A stretch of DNA of 64,000 nt from Kalmusia sp. IMI 367209 (lineage: Eukaryota; Ascomycota; Dothideomycetes; Pleosporales; Didymosphaeriaceae), in assembly GCA_027946365.1 (NCBI GenBank), contig JAPEUQ010000021.1:62001-126000 (forward strand). Reading direction: 5' to 3'. The position numbers and the translations under genes were made by a program. This document shows, piece by piece, positions 33,764 through 45,278 of the stretch; the first letter of the stretch is position 1; each line of letters begins with the position of its first letter. The notes beneath the pieces are model-generated. The model did no database searches. It was given only the letters and a program-made list of their open reading frames with translations, and was not told where the DNA came from.

Positions 33764-36700
33764 TTGACCTTGAGTTCTCTTGATGGAGGATGGATTAGGA
33801 TTTGACGTTCAAGGTGGGCGATAGTAGCCTTTCAACGTGAGTTTCAGCTCCGAGTTTTGGCCCCCAAGAACAGCAAATGACCAGGATGCAGAAGACCACC
33901 AGGGTAACGTTGGGCCTAAAAGACCAGAGGCGAATTAGATTCATTATGGAGGATGAGAAGTACATCATGACTGCTGAAAAAGATAGGCAAAACAAAATTC
34001 AGGTGGTTGGACCGTCTGCTCGTGACCCAACGTGGCGTTTCACAAAATGCCTCGCAGGTTTCGCGTGTTTTGTACGACTATATCACCTAGGTGTCTTCAG
34101 CCAATAATTATCACACCACGGAGGCCCATAATAGTCTACCATATGTAGTAATTCAAGACATGGAGATTAATTGATGCAGTGTGCGTCTGCCTAGGCACCT
34201 CGACGCTTTGCCCTACGTAGTGGGGCATTTTTCGATTTACGCTTTCATCCGAGAGTTTCATAGCATGTTATCAATCACTCCAGTGAAGTCATCTGCTACC
34301 GTTCCAGCTCCAATTCCCTGCTTGACGATGGGCATCCACATCTCCTTAAATATTGAAGCCATACTCTGACCACCCTAATACATAACAGCATGGTGCCAGA
34401 CCTTGAAGTCATTCAATCTCAGAAGTACGCAATCCGGATTTCTCGCTCTGTGTAGGTGGAGAGACTCACGCCGAACCTTTAGATTTGTCTTGCAACACCA
34501 CGATAATGCACGCCCCAAAAGTCTGATATTCCACACCGAGCCAAGCATCTAGTGCATTTGTCATTGGTCACTAAGCCTCTAAACAACGTTAACATAGCTT
34601 TAGTGTATGTGAACTCACTATAGCCGTATAGAGGTGCTTCTGGCTGCAGTAATACCTCATTGAAACTCTCTTTTACATGCCTTCTTGGGTCACAAAGCAG
34701 GAGAGGAGCCGCTGCTATTTTATCGTTCATTATACTTGTCAGCTACTGCACCTTCCACTGCGAATCTGGAACAGTCGTATCTCGTTAATAGCGCCGCTTT
34801 TCTACCCATGCCAACGCTCTGTCCTCTCAAGTCAGCACAAGGCATCGGATTTCGATACTACGCAAAATGCAATTTGACGATGATTTGAGCCACTGAGATG
34901 ATGCACGTTGCCCCCAGATGTGACCTAAGTTCGCAAAAGTCTACTGAGTGTTTGGGTAGGGTAACGTATGCTGGCGTGCCATTGGTAGTTTTGGTAGTTC
35001 ATTTCTCAATAATTGAGGACATATAGATGCACTCGCACTTAACGCATCGTTGCAGTTTATGACTCTCTTGTAGTTTCATTAGAAGCCTCCTATCATGAGT
35101 TACAAAACTGCTCTGTCTTTCATTCACTTGATCTCGCGAATGGAAAAGTGAATGGGTCGTTCAAACGAGCAGTCCTTCTCCTTGATAGGCTCTACATGTC
35201 AAAAGACCTGGTACAAATGCACTTCTCAAAATCGACTTGTCAGCCAGAACTTTCTTACCGGCCTAACCTTGCGTAAATCTCCAAATGCTCTTGCATTGGC
35301 TTCAATATGTGCGCCTTAAATACCTTTTCGTATCGATATCAGAACAGGGCGAACAAGACTACCCTTTCTCACGCAATATACAACATGCCAAGCCAAAGTC
35401 AAAACGTCGTCGTTAGCCAACACCAAACTTACCATGATCTCTACTACAAGAGCCCTTCGCCATCATCCGAATCCACCCTTCCCCATCCCGCCCATCACCA
35501 CCAAACCCCGATCCGCAACCCGTCCTCGCATCCCCTCGCATCGCGCCATATCCACAAGGCTGAAGCCAAATCCAGACCCCGCGGTCCAGACCGCCCCTCC
35601 CATCCCCGCACCTCCCCACCCATGCCATGCATACAAAACACGCGCTTCTCGCGAGGGGAGGGCCCCGATTTACCCAGCAGGCGAATAAGCCCCTCGTGTA
35701 TGCAGCGCGCGCCGATCAGCCAGCTCCGGGCGGGACGCACGGAGCAACGTGGCAGCCCAAAAAGCGACAACATATTGAGTGCTCGGTCGAGAACAAGAAC
35801 ACTGCAGACACGTTGGGCCAAAGCAAATCAACAAAGACTGCGGGGTGCGGATGCGTGGACAGAAACAAGGAAGCTACCCCGCGCGTTCGCTCGCTGGCGG
35901 AGGGGCTCCTTCCGTTTCGGTTCGGGGCTTCCCACGCGCTACACTATCGCTGAGGTGGACGGCCTTATCAGGCGTGCTATGCGATTGCTGCTTCGTATGC
36001 GTATCTGCGATGCGTCGTCTGTACAATATGCCGCTTTCCGCTACGCGAGGTACTTTCGATAAAGGGGGGCGGCGGCATCACGAGTATTGGACGACATGCA
36101 AAGTTGGTATCCGAGTTATCCGAATACCCTTTCTCCTCTTCCTCCTTCCCTTCGTATTCTATCGTGTGTAATAATAGCTCACGTCACTTCGGGCGCGAGG
36201 AGACGCGCAGTGTCGCGTACAATTCACACCGGAGAAAAGAGATAGCAGACGGTACGTACTCTCGGGTGTACTTCGCGTCCTAGAGCGAATCGTACGCAGG
36301 AGGCCAGATTTTGTTTGTGGCTTGGTGTAGGTAGGACGGCAGGCTATGCTATGCTTTGCCGCCGCCGCCGCCGCCGTCCTACGTACCGCAACAGTCGCAG
36401 AGACCAAGGAAGGAGATCGATAAGTTGCTTTCTTTGCATGTACTACGTGTCTCTCTCTGTGCAACTCGATGCGAGCGAATCCAGACCTTTTGCGGCTCAC
36501 TTCGGTCCGCTTGTACTTGCCCCCTTCTGCAAAGACGGCAGACTAAAGTCTGCACATGATTACAGGTGCAACTTGTTTCCGTCCACGTTCGAAGACGCCA
36601 CACGGAGCGCGGCTCTCCAACCACGGCGCCGCTCCCCTTCCCCAACGCCCCCAATAATCGCGCCGGACCGTCTCCCGTCTCAGCCTCAAACGCAAGCAAA

Positions 36701-37664
36701 GCGGGCAGCCTAAGCAGCCGCCGTCCCGCCTGGAGCCTCTCACGTGACAGACTCTAGAAATTCATACACACTTACGCCAGTCCGTCAGCCCGGGAGGGAG
36801 GGGAGGCTTTTTCTCTCCACACGGCCGTCCCCGCGCGGCCGGCTGCCATCGCCGCCACGTAGATCGCCCTAGCTAGTCCGATCTAGAATTGCGCTGCAAA
36901 TAAGCAGCAAGAGATTTCTAATAAACGACGAAATAGAGACGAGTGACTTTCGTTCGAGCCGGTTTCAGATGGTGCGAAGAGAACAAGGCAGGTAGGACGA
37001 GGACAGGCCGCTTGCGGAATGAGAGAGAGGGGGGGAATGCTTGAGGCGACGCCCATGGCTTTGCCTCGCCGACCGGCTGGGTCAGGTACCTCAGGGGCGT
37101 GTAAGACACATGGCCGTCATGTCTGACACCCTGACGGGTGGTTGAGGTGGTGGAGTAATGCGTTTGCATGGTCAAGATGATCATCGAACACTCAGTCACT
37201 TGCATACCGCAGGGTCATTGAAGTAGAATTAGGATAAGGCATCGAACGCTCTCGATCCGTAGACTGAGCTGTACATTCCATATGCATCCTCTGCGACCTA
37301 TGACTATTTACAATCAGATGTGATGCAATTGTGATTGCTGCATATAACATAACCTGTTCGGTGCTAAAACTCCCAATATGCGCCATCAGTCTGACCGGAC
37401 CGACTTGACGCGCGCTGCACAAAAAAAGGCGCAGAGCAAAATGAACAAATGGGTATCTCATAGAACCAGTAAGAAAATTAATGCGCCGAAAGGCAACGCT
37501 AAAACGTGGACAACGCCGAAAAGTGGAATGGATTCCCCACAAGTGAATGATCTATGTGTCATGTACCATGGAAGATACTATGCTGGACTCCGTCCATGCG
37601 AACAAAGGAAAAATGTATGTGTAGAGTAGAGCGTAAAGCGTTGGGATGCATGCTGGCTGTGCAT
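33764..37664. other. 3.9-kb intergenic region
   Basis: No gene is supported. From 33.8 to 35.3 kb it is AT-rich. From about 35.4 kb it becomes GC-rich with Pro/Arg-biased open frames on both strands, typical of non-coding GC-rich DNA. A (GCC)n stretch lies near 36358-36376. It may carry regulatory sequence or an unrecognised noncoding RNA. Confidence 0.35.
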
Positions 37665-39313
37665 TCAAACGAGGAGTCCGACACCGAGCGTGACTGCACC
37701 CAAGCCGCGCTCTCTGGGATCATCAGCGCTTCTTCTGCCCTTGCCCATGGAAACTAGTTGGCGAGCTGCATCCGCTTTGGCATGCGTTAATGCAGTTGGC
37801 GAGGGCGGTTCCGAAGGAGCAGCAGATCGGATCTCGTCGGTAGCCGAATCGGAAGAAGTAGATGCCAAGTCATACCCGAACGAGTCAATGGATGCGTCAC
37901 TCACACCGCGGAGAGGAGAGGACGGCCTCTCCACGTTGATAGGAGCTGGAACTGCTTTCGGGACCGTGACTCGGGACGTAGGAAGCATGTCGGTTGCCTT
38001 GGGTGTCCGTTTGGCCTTCGCGAAATTGTGTGCGTCATACCTGGGTGGGTGGGAAGTGTACGTGACCAATCTGTTTTCTTTGGTGTTGATTCGGACCCGC
38101 TCACCACCGTACATCACCACGTCGCTGACCCGCGGAGAGCAAGCAAGCAATGCGGGGCGCGCATCGACGTCGGTAACGGAGTGCTTGAGACCGGCTTGGC
38201 CGAAGCACGGGAGCATCTTTCGGGTCTGGATACATGTCTCTTGTCGTCGGCCGTTCTTCCATGGTGACTTCGCCTTCGCTGGATACAGTCCGGCTCAGCG
38301 AAGAGCTGTCGGGCCGGTGCGAAGGAAAGCGGACATCATCGGCGTCGAATTCTTCCCGATCCGGATCTGCAGGCTGTGCGGGAAGATCCGCATCTTGTGT
38401 TTGTGAAACATCCGCGGTACCAGCCAAGTGGGGGTAAAGCTGCCGGATTATTTCTTCTTGCTCGGCGATGATGCGTCGGCCAGCCTCCAGGCTGTTGAGA
38501 TTCTCGATGTTTTCGCCAAGGCGAGAACCGTCGAGTGCACGTTGCCGTCGGCTACGTCTAGGCAGGCTGCGATATCGTGGCTCGCTGCGGTCCTCCAATG
38601 GTTGGCTGATGTCGATGGCTGCACAGAGCTTCTCTACCCAATCGAGCATCTCTTCCTGGCTACCGGCGCATAGAAGGAACTGTTCGGTTTCCAGACGCAA
38701 CCGGATAGCGTATTCGCGAACCGGTTCGAAAAGATGAGGGTCAGTTTCATACAATTTGTGACGCACGGACGCCGGGACCAGGTGTGCGAACGGAGATTTC
38801 GGGGTCAGCGGGGTTCTCTTGAAATCCGACGCCACACCAATTTCGGAATGCTGCAGAGTGAAGGACCGGATCAAACGTCCTGGCATAGGGGATTTGTTCT
38901 TGCTGAGGATACTCGGCGACTTGACGCGATGTATGTTGAGCTGCGTCCCTTCCAAGATGACGTAGACATCGTGCCAATCTCGCGACCTTGAGATTTGGAA
39001 AACCGCGGTCAACTCTTGCTTCATGCCCATGACGCCTCCCATCGAGACTGTGCATTCGTACGCTGGGGGGTGCTGAATTGTTCCAAACGGCCTCCGCCTC
39101 TTCAAGGTGCTTGGCGTAGGCCCATGCCAGTGTTCTGGTGCTGGTTGCATGGTCGTAGGACGGTGGAGAGGTTAGTATTGGGGTTGCGTGTGTGTGGAAC
39201 GTGTTGTGATATCCGTAGGTGGGTGGTGAATTCTGCGTGTTTGCGTTGTTGCTGGACTGCTGCTCGGCTCTCCGCGAGCGGGTCACAGGCTGTGTTTCTG
39301 CAAGAAGGTCCAT
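37665..39313 (-). CDS. PH-domain protein, reading frame interrupted twice
   Basis: Intracellular protein of about 550 aa with a pleckstrin homology domain, probably a lipid- or membrane-binding adaptor. It reads in three consecutive frames: 39313 to about 39068 (MDLLAETQPVTRSRR.., PPSYDHATSTRTLAWAYAKH), about 39067 to 38156 (AYECTVSMGGVMGMKQELTA, then the PH core VYVILEGTQLNIHRVK and FLLCAGSQEEMLDWVEKL), and about 38155 to 37665 (ALLACSPRVSDVVMYGG..). Each switch is at a G/C homopolymer (39065-39070, six G; 38154-38157, four G on the plus strand). Removing one base at each restores one continuous frame. No introns fit. The C-terminal region is Ser/Pro-rich. Either sequence error or a recently broken gene. 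Confidence 0.65.
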
Positions 39314-39324
39314 GGCTCAGGTTG

Positions 39325-39344
39325 ACTGATTGACGGATTGATTA

Positions 39345-39375
<31 letters not shown>
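39325..39375. repeat. Tetranucleotide repeat (GATT)n
   Basis: An imperfect run of GATT/ATTG units lies just upstream of the PH-domain gene start, in its leader or promoter. Visible as about nine consecutive ATTG units with two interruptions near its left end. Confidence 0.85.
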
Positions 39376-40336
39376 CCGTGGACGACGGCGACTCCCTCAC
39401 ACTGCTAGGCGTAAAAGATTCAAGCAGCGACGGCGAACGAGAGGGGGAGTCGTTCGCGGCGGGACGGGGTCTTGTAGGCGGGACGGAGCGCGTGATGAAA
39501 GCGGTTCATGGATTCCCGGTATGCAGTGGCGTGGTAGCTTGACCCGGAGCGAGCGGTACCACGGAATGCGCCTGTCTTTGTTCCAGGCGAGCAATGGGAA
39601 ATCCGCGGTGTGTAAGACCCGGCGCGGGCCAAGCAGATTGGTGAAGGTAAGCGTTGTTCGGCGACAGCTGCAGGCAAAGAAAGGGCGTGGAGAATGCTTC
39701 TTTGTATACGCTGTGGTAACGGGGGGTGCAGGGTGTAGGGTGCAGGGGTGCAGGTTGCCGTTGCGGTCTGAGGAGATGGGCGAGCAGGCCGGCAAGCGCA
39801 CAGGGTGAGGTAAGCGCACGGTGTGTGTATGTTTAGGGTCTTAAGACAAGAGCGTCACAGGAGGCGCGCTGAGGGGGGGGGGATGAAGGACTGCCTGCGT
39901 CGATGTGTCGTCGATGTGTGGATGCGTGGATGCGACAATGCGACACGGCGCGCCGTGTGATGCCGGCCGTGCTCCCTTAAGTGCCCGTTGCTTTTTCGCA
40001 GATGCTCGTGAGCGCCCGACCAAGCAAGCATGCTTCCCCCCTCACGCCGCCGCGTCCTGTGGCGCCGGATCCAGATCACGGAACCCTGTGCAGTCGGCGT
40101 TGGCGAGGCAGCGCGCTGGGCTAGGCTTTTGCTCATGCAGTGCCAGAGTACGCTGCACCTGACAGCCTGTCGCCCTACCATCATCATCTAACCGCTTCGA
40201 TTTGTAGCACTCCAGACCGCATCCACGCTGCCGTATTGGCTGCTCGTATCTACTATAGTAGACTCTCCTTCTCACCGCCAGCGCCGCCCGAGATGCACGC
40301 GAGGCTGCACACGCGACTGACTGCATCGGGCATGCC

Positions 40337-40362
40337 TGTGTGTGTGTGTGTGTGTGTGTGTG
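40337..40362. repeat. (TG)n microsatellite
   Basis: About 13 uninterrupted TG units in an otherwise GC-rich non-coding region. Confidence 0.9.
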
Positions 40363-43217
40363 CCTGTGAAGGCTGACTCAGGGTCAGACGCCGACCGCAA
40401 CGCTCGCACCAGGCTATTCCAGGCCCACGACGAGTGCGCCGCAGTGTTTTCCTGCTGACAATGCCAGCCAGAGCCTCTTCATGGTCCTCCACCGTCTCAC
40501 CTGCGCCGCCGTCGCAGATGCGTAGATTGGCCCTCGCCAGCGCTACACAGGGCACGCCGCTCCACGCTGCCCGCGCGCCGTGCCCTCACACAGACGATGT
40601 AGCTTGGCTCGGCGTTGCATCCTGCGCGGGAAGAAGTTCCAAGGTTTGCTGGGCGCTTGACGCGTGCTATTCCAAGGCTCGCAGTCACTCGCAGCCTGTT
40701 CCGGAGAACTGGGAGCACTTCCGACGATCTTGCCTCAGCCGTAAATTCTCCGTCGCGAGCAGATTATCGCGACCTTCAGCCCGGGTTCTCGCATCTCGTA
40801 TGCGCCACGCCTCCTCGACTTCGTTTCACCTCTGGAGCGTGCATTCAGGCGCTGGGACGGGGGCGCGGCTCTGGCAAAGTGTGACATTGCGCACATGTAC
40901 TGCTTGAAGAGGATGCTTTATGCGAACTCGCGTGCTGGCCGGAGGAAGCTGCACGCTGATCCAGCTCGTGTACCTGTCGCGTTATGCAACTTCGCCAATC
41001 GTCGCCGATCACCGCCGATCCAGCCTCGCCGGCGCGACGTCAGAGTTGGATAGGGAATAGCATTGCTGCGCTTCGGACGGGATCAAACGTTGGATATGTG
41101 CTCTTCGGCAGCTTCGCCGTGCCGCTCGTCAGCCACAAAGTTTTCTTCATCTATGGCGCCGTAGTACCAGAAACGCGGTCATCAAAGTTATGAAACTTTA
41201 CTGACTAGGTAGTAGTCATGGGAGCCCATGACTGTGAAAACGCCAATGCAATTCAACAAATTTGCGTTGTATGCAGTCCTTCGCTGCTCAGCTGCAGCAT
41301 GTTGTCGTGCCAACCCACAGACTACTACGACACCCAAGCCCAAAAACACTTCCGTTCGCGCAGAATTTGCGTAAAGTGACGAAGCATTATTCAATCGGCT
41401 GAAAATATGATGACCCAGCATTCGCTCATTGTGCACTATTCGGCGGCGACAGGGATGGTGCATACCGTTGACGTTGGTTTATGACTGCGTGGGGTATGTT
41501 CACCGGACGATCGACGAAACAGACTTGTATGCCCGTAGGGCTCCGAATCGCACCTTTGCAGCCTTGCACAACGTCCCCCGGGAAATTGTTGGGTGATCAT
41601 CTCGAAACTGGAGCCACTGCCGCACCAGGGTATCCACTCGGTGGTCCTCCGGGACTAGCGTTCGCTTCCTCGAACACCTAGCATTTTCTGGTAAGTTTAC
41701 AGAGCACCACGGCAACTGGGAAACGGCAAATGGAAAACGCGCGTATTCCTCTGGACGACATCATCGACGGCTTTTGCGTATCCTCGTGACGATAGTGGAC
41801 ACAAAGTCACCGTTTCCATCACCTGACCTCTTCTGACCTGTTCACTGACATCGATGCATCATCGGGGAGAAGCGAAAAGCTTACGTCACCCTACAGCAGA
41901 ACGATCGACGGTCCGTCCCTTTCGAACTTCTCTTAAATATCGATAGTCTCCGTTCTTGCTGCATCGAGGTCGGTGATAAGTCTAATAAAGCTAGTCCAAG
42001 GCCTCCGGAGTCCGATGGTGGAGCGCGTTGGACCGTTTCGCCACATCAAGCCACTTCGACCTGCACATCATCCACAACGGCTCGGACAATTCTTCGTTAT
42101 TGCCCGATGCGTAGGGACGATCGCTCTACGTGAGGGTATTGAGAGGACAGGCTGTCACGCACCTCGAATTCGATGCATCAGTTGCACAGTGATCTCTTAG
42201 TTCTAAGGCACCCGTTGTGGGTTCAAGTGACACAGCTGTACCCCATTTATACGATCGCTGTCAGATTGTCTGACAAGAACTCCGTTACAGACTTCAGACG
42301 GCGATCTTGCTTCCATTGGCAAGGTGTTGACCTACATCTACCCGTTCCGTTGCTGAATGCTTTGCATTGCCGTTTCTCTGTTGCCGACCCCTGCGATTGC
42401 AGAGCTTCGAGGAAGGCGATGAAATTCCTTGTGTACCGACACATAGAGTACAAATGTTATATGAGTTACCTTGCGCACAGATCTGGTGGTCATAGTTAGC
42501 CGCTGTCGACGATTGGCCTTACAACGCCACAGTGAACAGTAACACATCATCTAATAGCTTGGTACGCTTGGTGTACGTTCCACCTGGACATGCTTCGCGA
42601 ATCATCTGAAAAGAATTGCCTATAACCAGCGAGCCCAGTTGAGGCGTGTGATGCAGGCACCGGCAAACGCAAGATGATGACAGATAATTGAGGGGTTGTA
42701 TACGGCACCACGCACAAGCACACCTCCATCTGTCAGTCTATACGCGGACTATCACTTCCACTTCACTATCACAGTTTCACGAGACGTTTTGCTACCTCTG
42801 CCTCACTCTCTCCTGACGCTGCGCCGAAGCCTTCAATATATCGACGATCGACTACTGCAGCAATATCATCAACAAGGCGGCGCAGTGGAGGATGAGGAAG
42901 AATCTATTGGAGCCCCAACGATCAACCCGCATGACCACTTCGGCCCAAATCACAATTCTATCCTTTTCTCGCCCTTGTATGGCCTCTATGAATCCGCCGC
43001 GCCCATAGCGCGGTAGCAAAATTTGCGCCATTGACGATGGCATTCCCATCTTTCCGGGAATCCTACTTGCCATGCTCTTGCGCTCCACAGCGGTCGATGT
43101 AGGTATAAAGGTGGCTTCCCATGGCCCGGTTTGCGGACCAAGCGAGTAAAGGAAAGACACCTTGGTACCTGACTACATTAGCTCGTGATATTACTCATCC
43201 TCCAATCGTTATCCAAC

Positions 43218-43927
43218 ATGCACGTCTCGGTCATCGCCTCTGCTGCGCTCTTCTGCGCCAATACTTTTGCGGCTCCCCTTCAAGCAGGCGAGAAAGGCTA
43301 CAGTGTATGTTAGACGAACTCCTCGAGCAGCTCCATGGTTCTACCACATCGCGGATGACTTTTGACATGATCACTTTGTCTGTTCAACACGATGAAACAT
43401 TCGAGCCATCAACTTCCCATGACGGTCACACGGCTAACATCACCTGACAGGTCTACCTCACCACGGACGAGGAGTGGGGCCATCGCGAGACGACGGGCCT
43501 GTACCAAAACTTCCCGATTCTCGGTTTCGGGAGATGCTGGGACCTCCAGTTCGAAGTCTGGCACGTCACCAACGCGCTTTCCTAACCCCCAACGCTAACA
43601 TCAGCAGGGACAAAGCAATCTCCTCCTTTGGTCCGGGCAAGAGCATCAAGTGCATCGTCTACGAGTACGTATCTCACTCCTCGAAATGCACGTGTCACTG
43701 CTTACCTTTGGCGATGCAGTGACAATAATTGCAAGGGCAACAGCATCCCGGTTTGGTATCCGGGCTACGCGAAGCTGGCGAATCTAGGTACGTTGTAGAT
43801 TTTCTGCTTAGACTCGGGTGTGTGCAGAGAAGCTGATGCTGGAACAGGATGGGACAATCGCATCAGTTCGTATGAGTGCGGGTACTGCGAGGCCGGTGTG
43901 GACGAGGGGTGTCGCGATTCTCCTTGA
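43218..43927 (+). CDS. Small secreted cysteine protein, beta/gamma-crystallin-like
   Basis: Five-exon gene: 43218-43304, 43451-43548, 43608-43664, 43720-43787 and 43848-43927, giving 129 aa. Introns are 146, 59, 55 and 60 nt with GT..CAG ends and all phases agree. The signal peptide MHVSVIASAALFCANTFA is followed by a mature part with six cysteines. The segment CIVYDDNNCKGNSIPVWYPG ending in GWDNRISSYEC resembles the Greek-key motif of small crystallin-like secreted proteins; that similarity is my inference. A TATAAA box lies 109 bp upstream. Small, secreted and Cys-rich, so a candidate effector or surface-active protein; no function is proven. Because its exons are short it can be missed by simple ORF scanning. 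Confidence 0.72.
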
Positions 43928-45098
43928 GCGAGTGGTTTCGCTGCGCTGCATTGTGCGTCGACGGCCGTGCTTTTTCTTCGATGCTTTCTGGTTTAGTTAG
44001 TATTGGTATCTGCGATGTCACTTTGCTTTACACTCTTTCTAATGACTTTAAATTAATATATGGGTACATAATCGTTGGTGAAAAGTTGTGAGTAGCAGTG
44101 AGATGCACCATGCGCATTGTTGGAATATTTTAATAGGAGTGTGTATGCCCGGCTTATTTAACAGTACTCCCGTCGAGTCACGATGCTCTACGAAATAGTA
44201 AAAGCACAGGTCCTTGCCCAAAAATTCCTTTCGTAGGTAAACATCCCGAAGTAATCCACGACCGATCCTTCGCCCTGCACCCTCTCATCTTCTAACCCAG
44301 TCATATCTAGTACAACCTGCTACATCCACTTAGTTATCCGCCTACAGCACACCACCATAATTCCGTGGAAACAGCGCACACAGTTCCACCCTATCCGCGC
44401 AGACTCTGCTTCTCTGGCATGAAGTTGATACAGCTGGGACAACCCATCCAGCATCGCGCACGCACACTGTCAGTCAATCCAGCTAGCCCTTCAAGCTACT
44501 TATAGTCTCTTCTTCATCCAAAGGATCTCGCCCCACGTGGAGAAGCTTGCGAAGTGTTCAGTAGAACACCGCACGTTGCAAGACATCAGGCGCTCAGCGG
44601 GGGAAAGTATGGCTTGTCTTGGCATGGCTCGTACTTATATGCTAGGATGTGGCGCTAGCGTAGGTATCAACATTTTGATCGGAGTTGGGCTTTGATGGTT
44701 TCTCGCTTGTGTTTTGGAGATGGCTGCGGTGTCGGCGCGTTGGAGGGAAGGTATGAGGCACCTACTGCTGCTGCTTTCCCATGTTCAGAGTGTCCATGGC
44801 GCTGTATGCTATGTTCCAGGGAGTATGATTCCACAGCCGAGACTTGACACAAAGCTAAGACACTCAGGGATTGAGCCGGAAGATTAGTACGCGTAGGTAT
44901 GAAAGCCCTATACCAGATCAAACATCAGCCCAAGTACCAGCCACAGGATATCCCCAAGATACACAACATAGCATCGATATATTCTACGCATCTAGGGATA
45001 TCATGATTCATTCCTCCTCGCCCAGCCCCATCCATCTAGCAGCCGATCTACCAAGGGTATCTCACTTCGACGCCGTCTATCCCATCATATACCGTGTC
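43928..45098. other. Intergenic
   Basis: 3' regions of the secreted-protein gene and the MFS gene, which converge. No coding sequence is supported. Confidence 0.4.
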
Positions 45099-45234
45099 TC
45101 ACGAACTCCTCTTGCCGTACGGCTCGAAGGGGGAAAATAGCCGCAATGCCCGCCATAACCACGTACAGCGCCGCGCAGATATATATCGGCACGGGCGTAG
45201 CTGTCTTAACTCGCTATCAGTCTACATCTTTTCG

Positions 45235-45278
<44 letters not shown>

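Larger units (their letters stand above)
39314..43217. other. 3.9-kb intergenic region with microsatellites
   Basis: No gene is supported. It contains a TTGA-type tandem repeat, a G10 run near 39873-39882 and a (TG)n tract. Open frames such as 40434-40907 are compositionally random. A TATAAA at 43104-43109 lies 109 bp before the small secreted protein start and is a convincing TATA box. Confidence 0.4.

Noticed and set aside
35307..36062. A 251-codon open frame on the plus strand
   Set aside because: It is Pro/Arg/Ser-rich with no domain, overlaps comparable open frames on other strands and lies in GC-rich DNA, where long chance frames are expected.
42190..42240. A tRNA-like stretch containing GGGTTCAAGT
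   Set aside because: The T-arm pairs over only about three bases and no acceptor stem or A box could be aligned.
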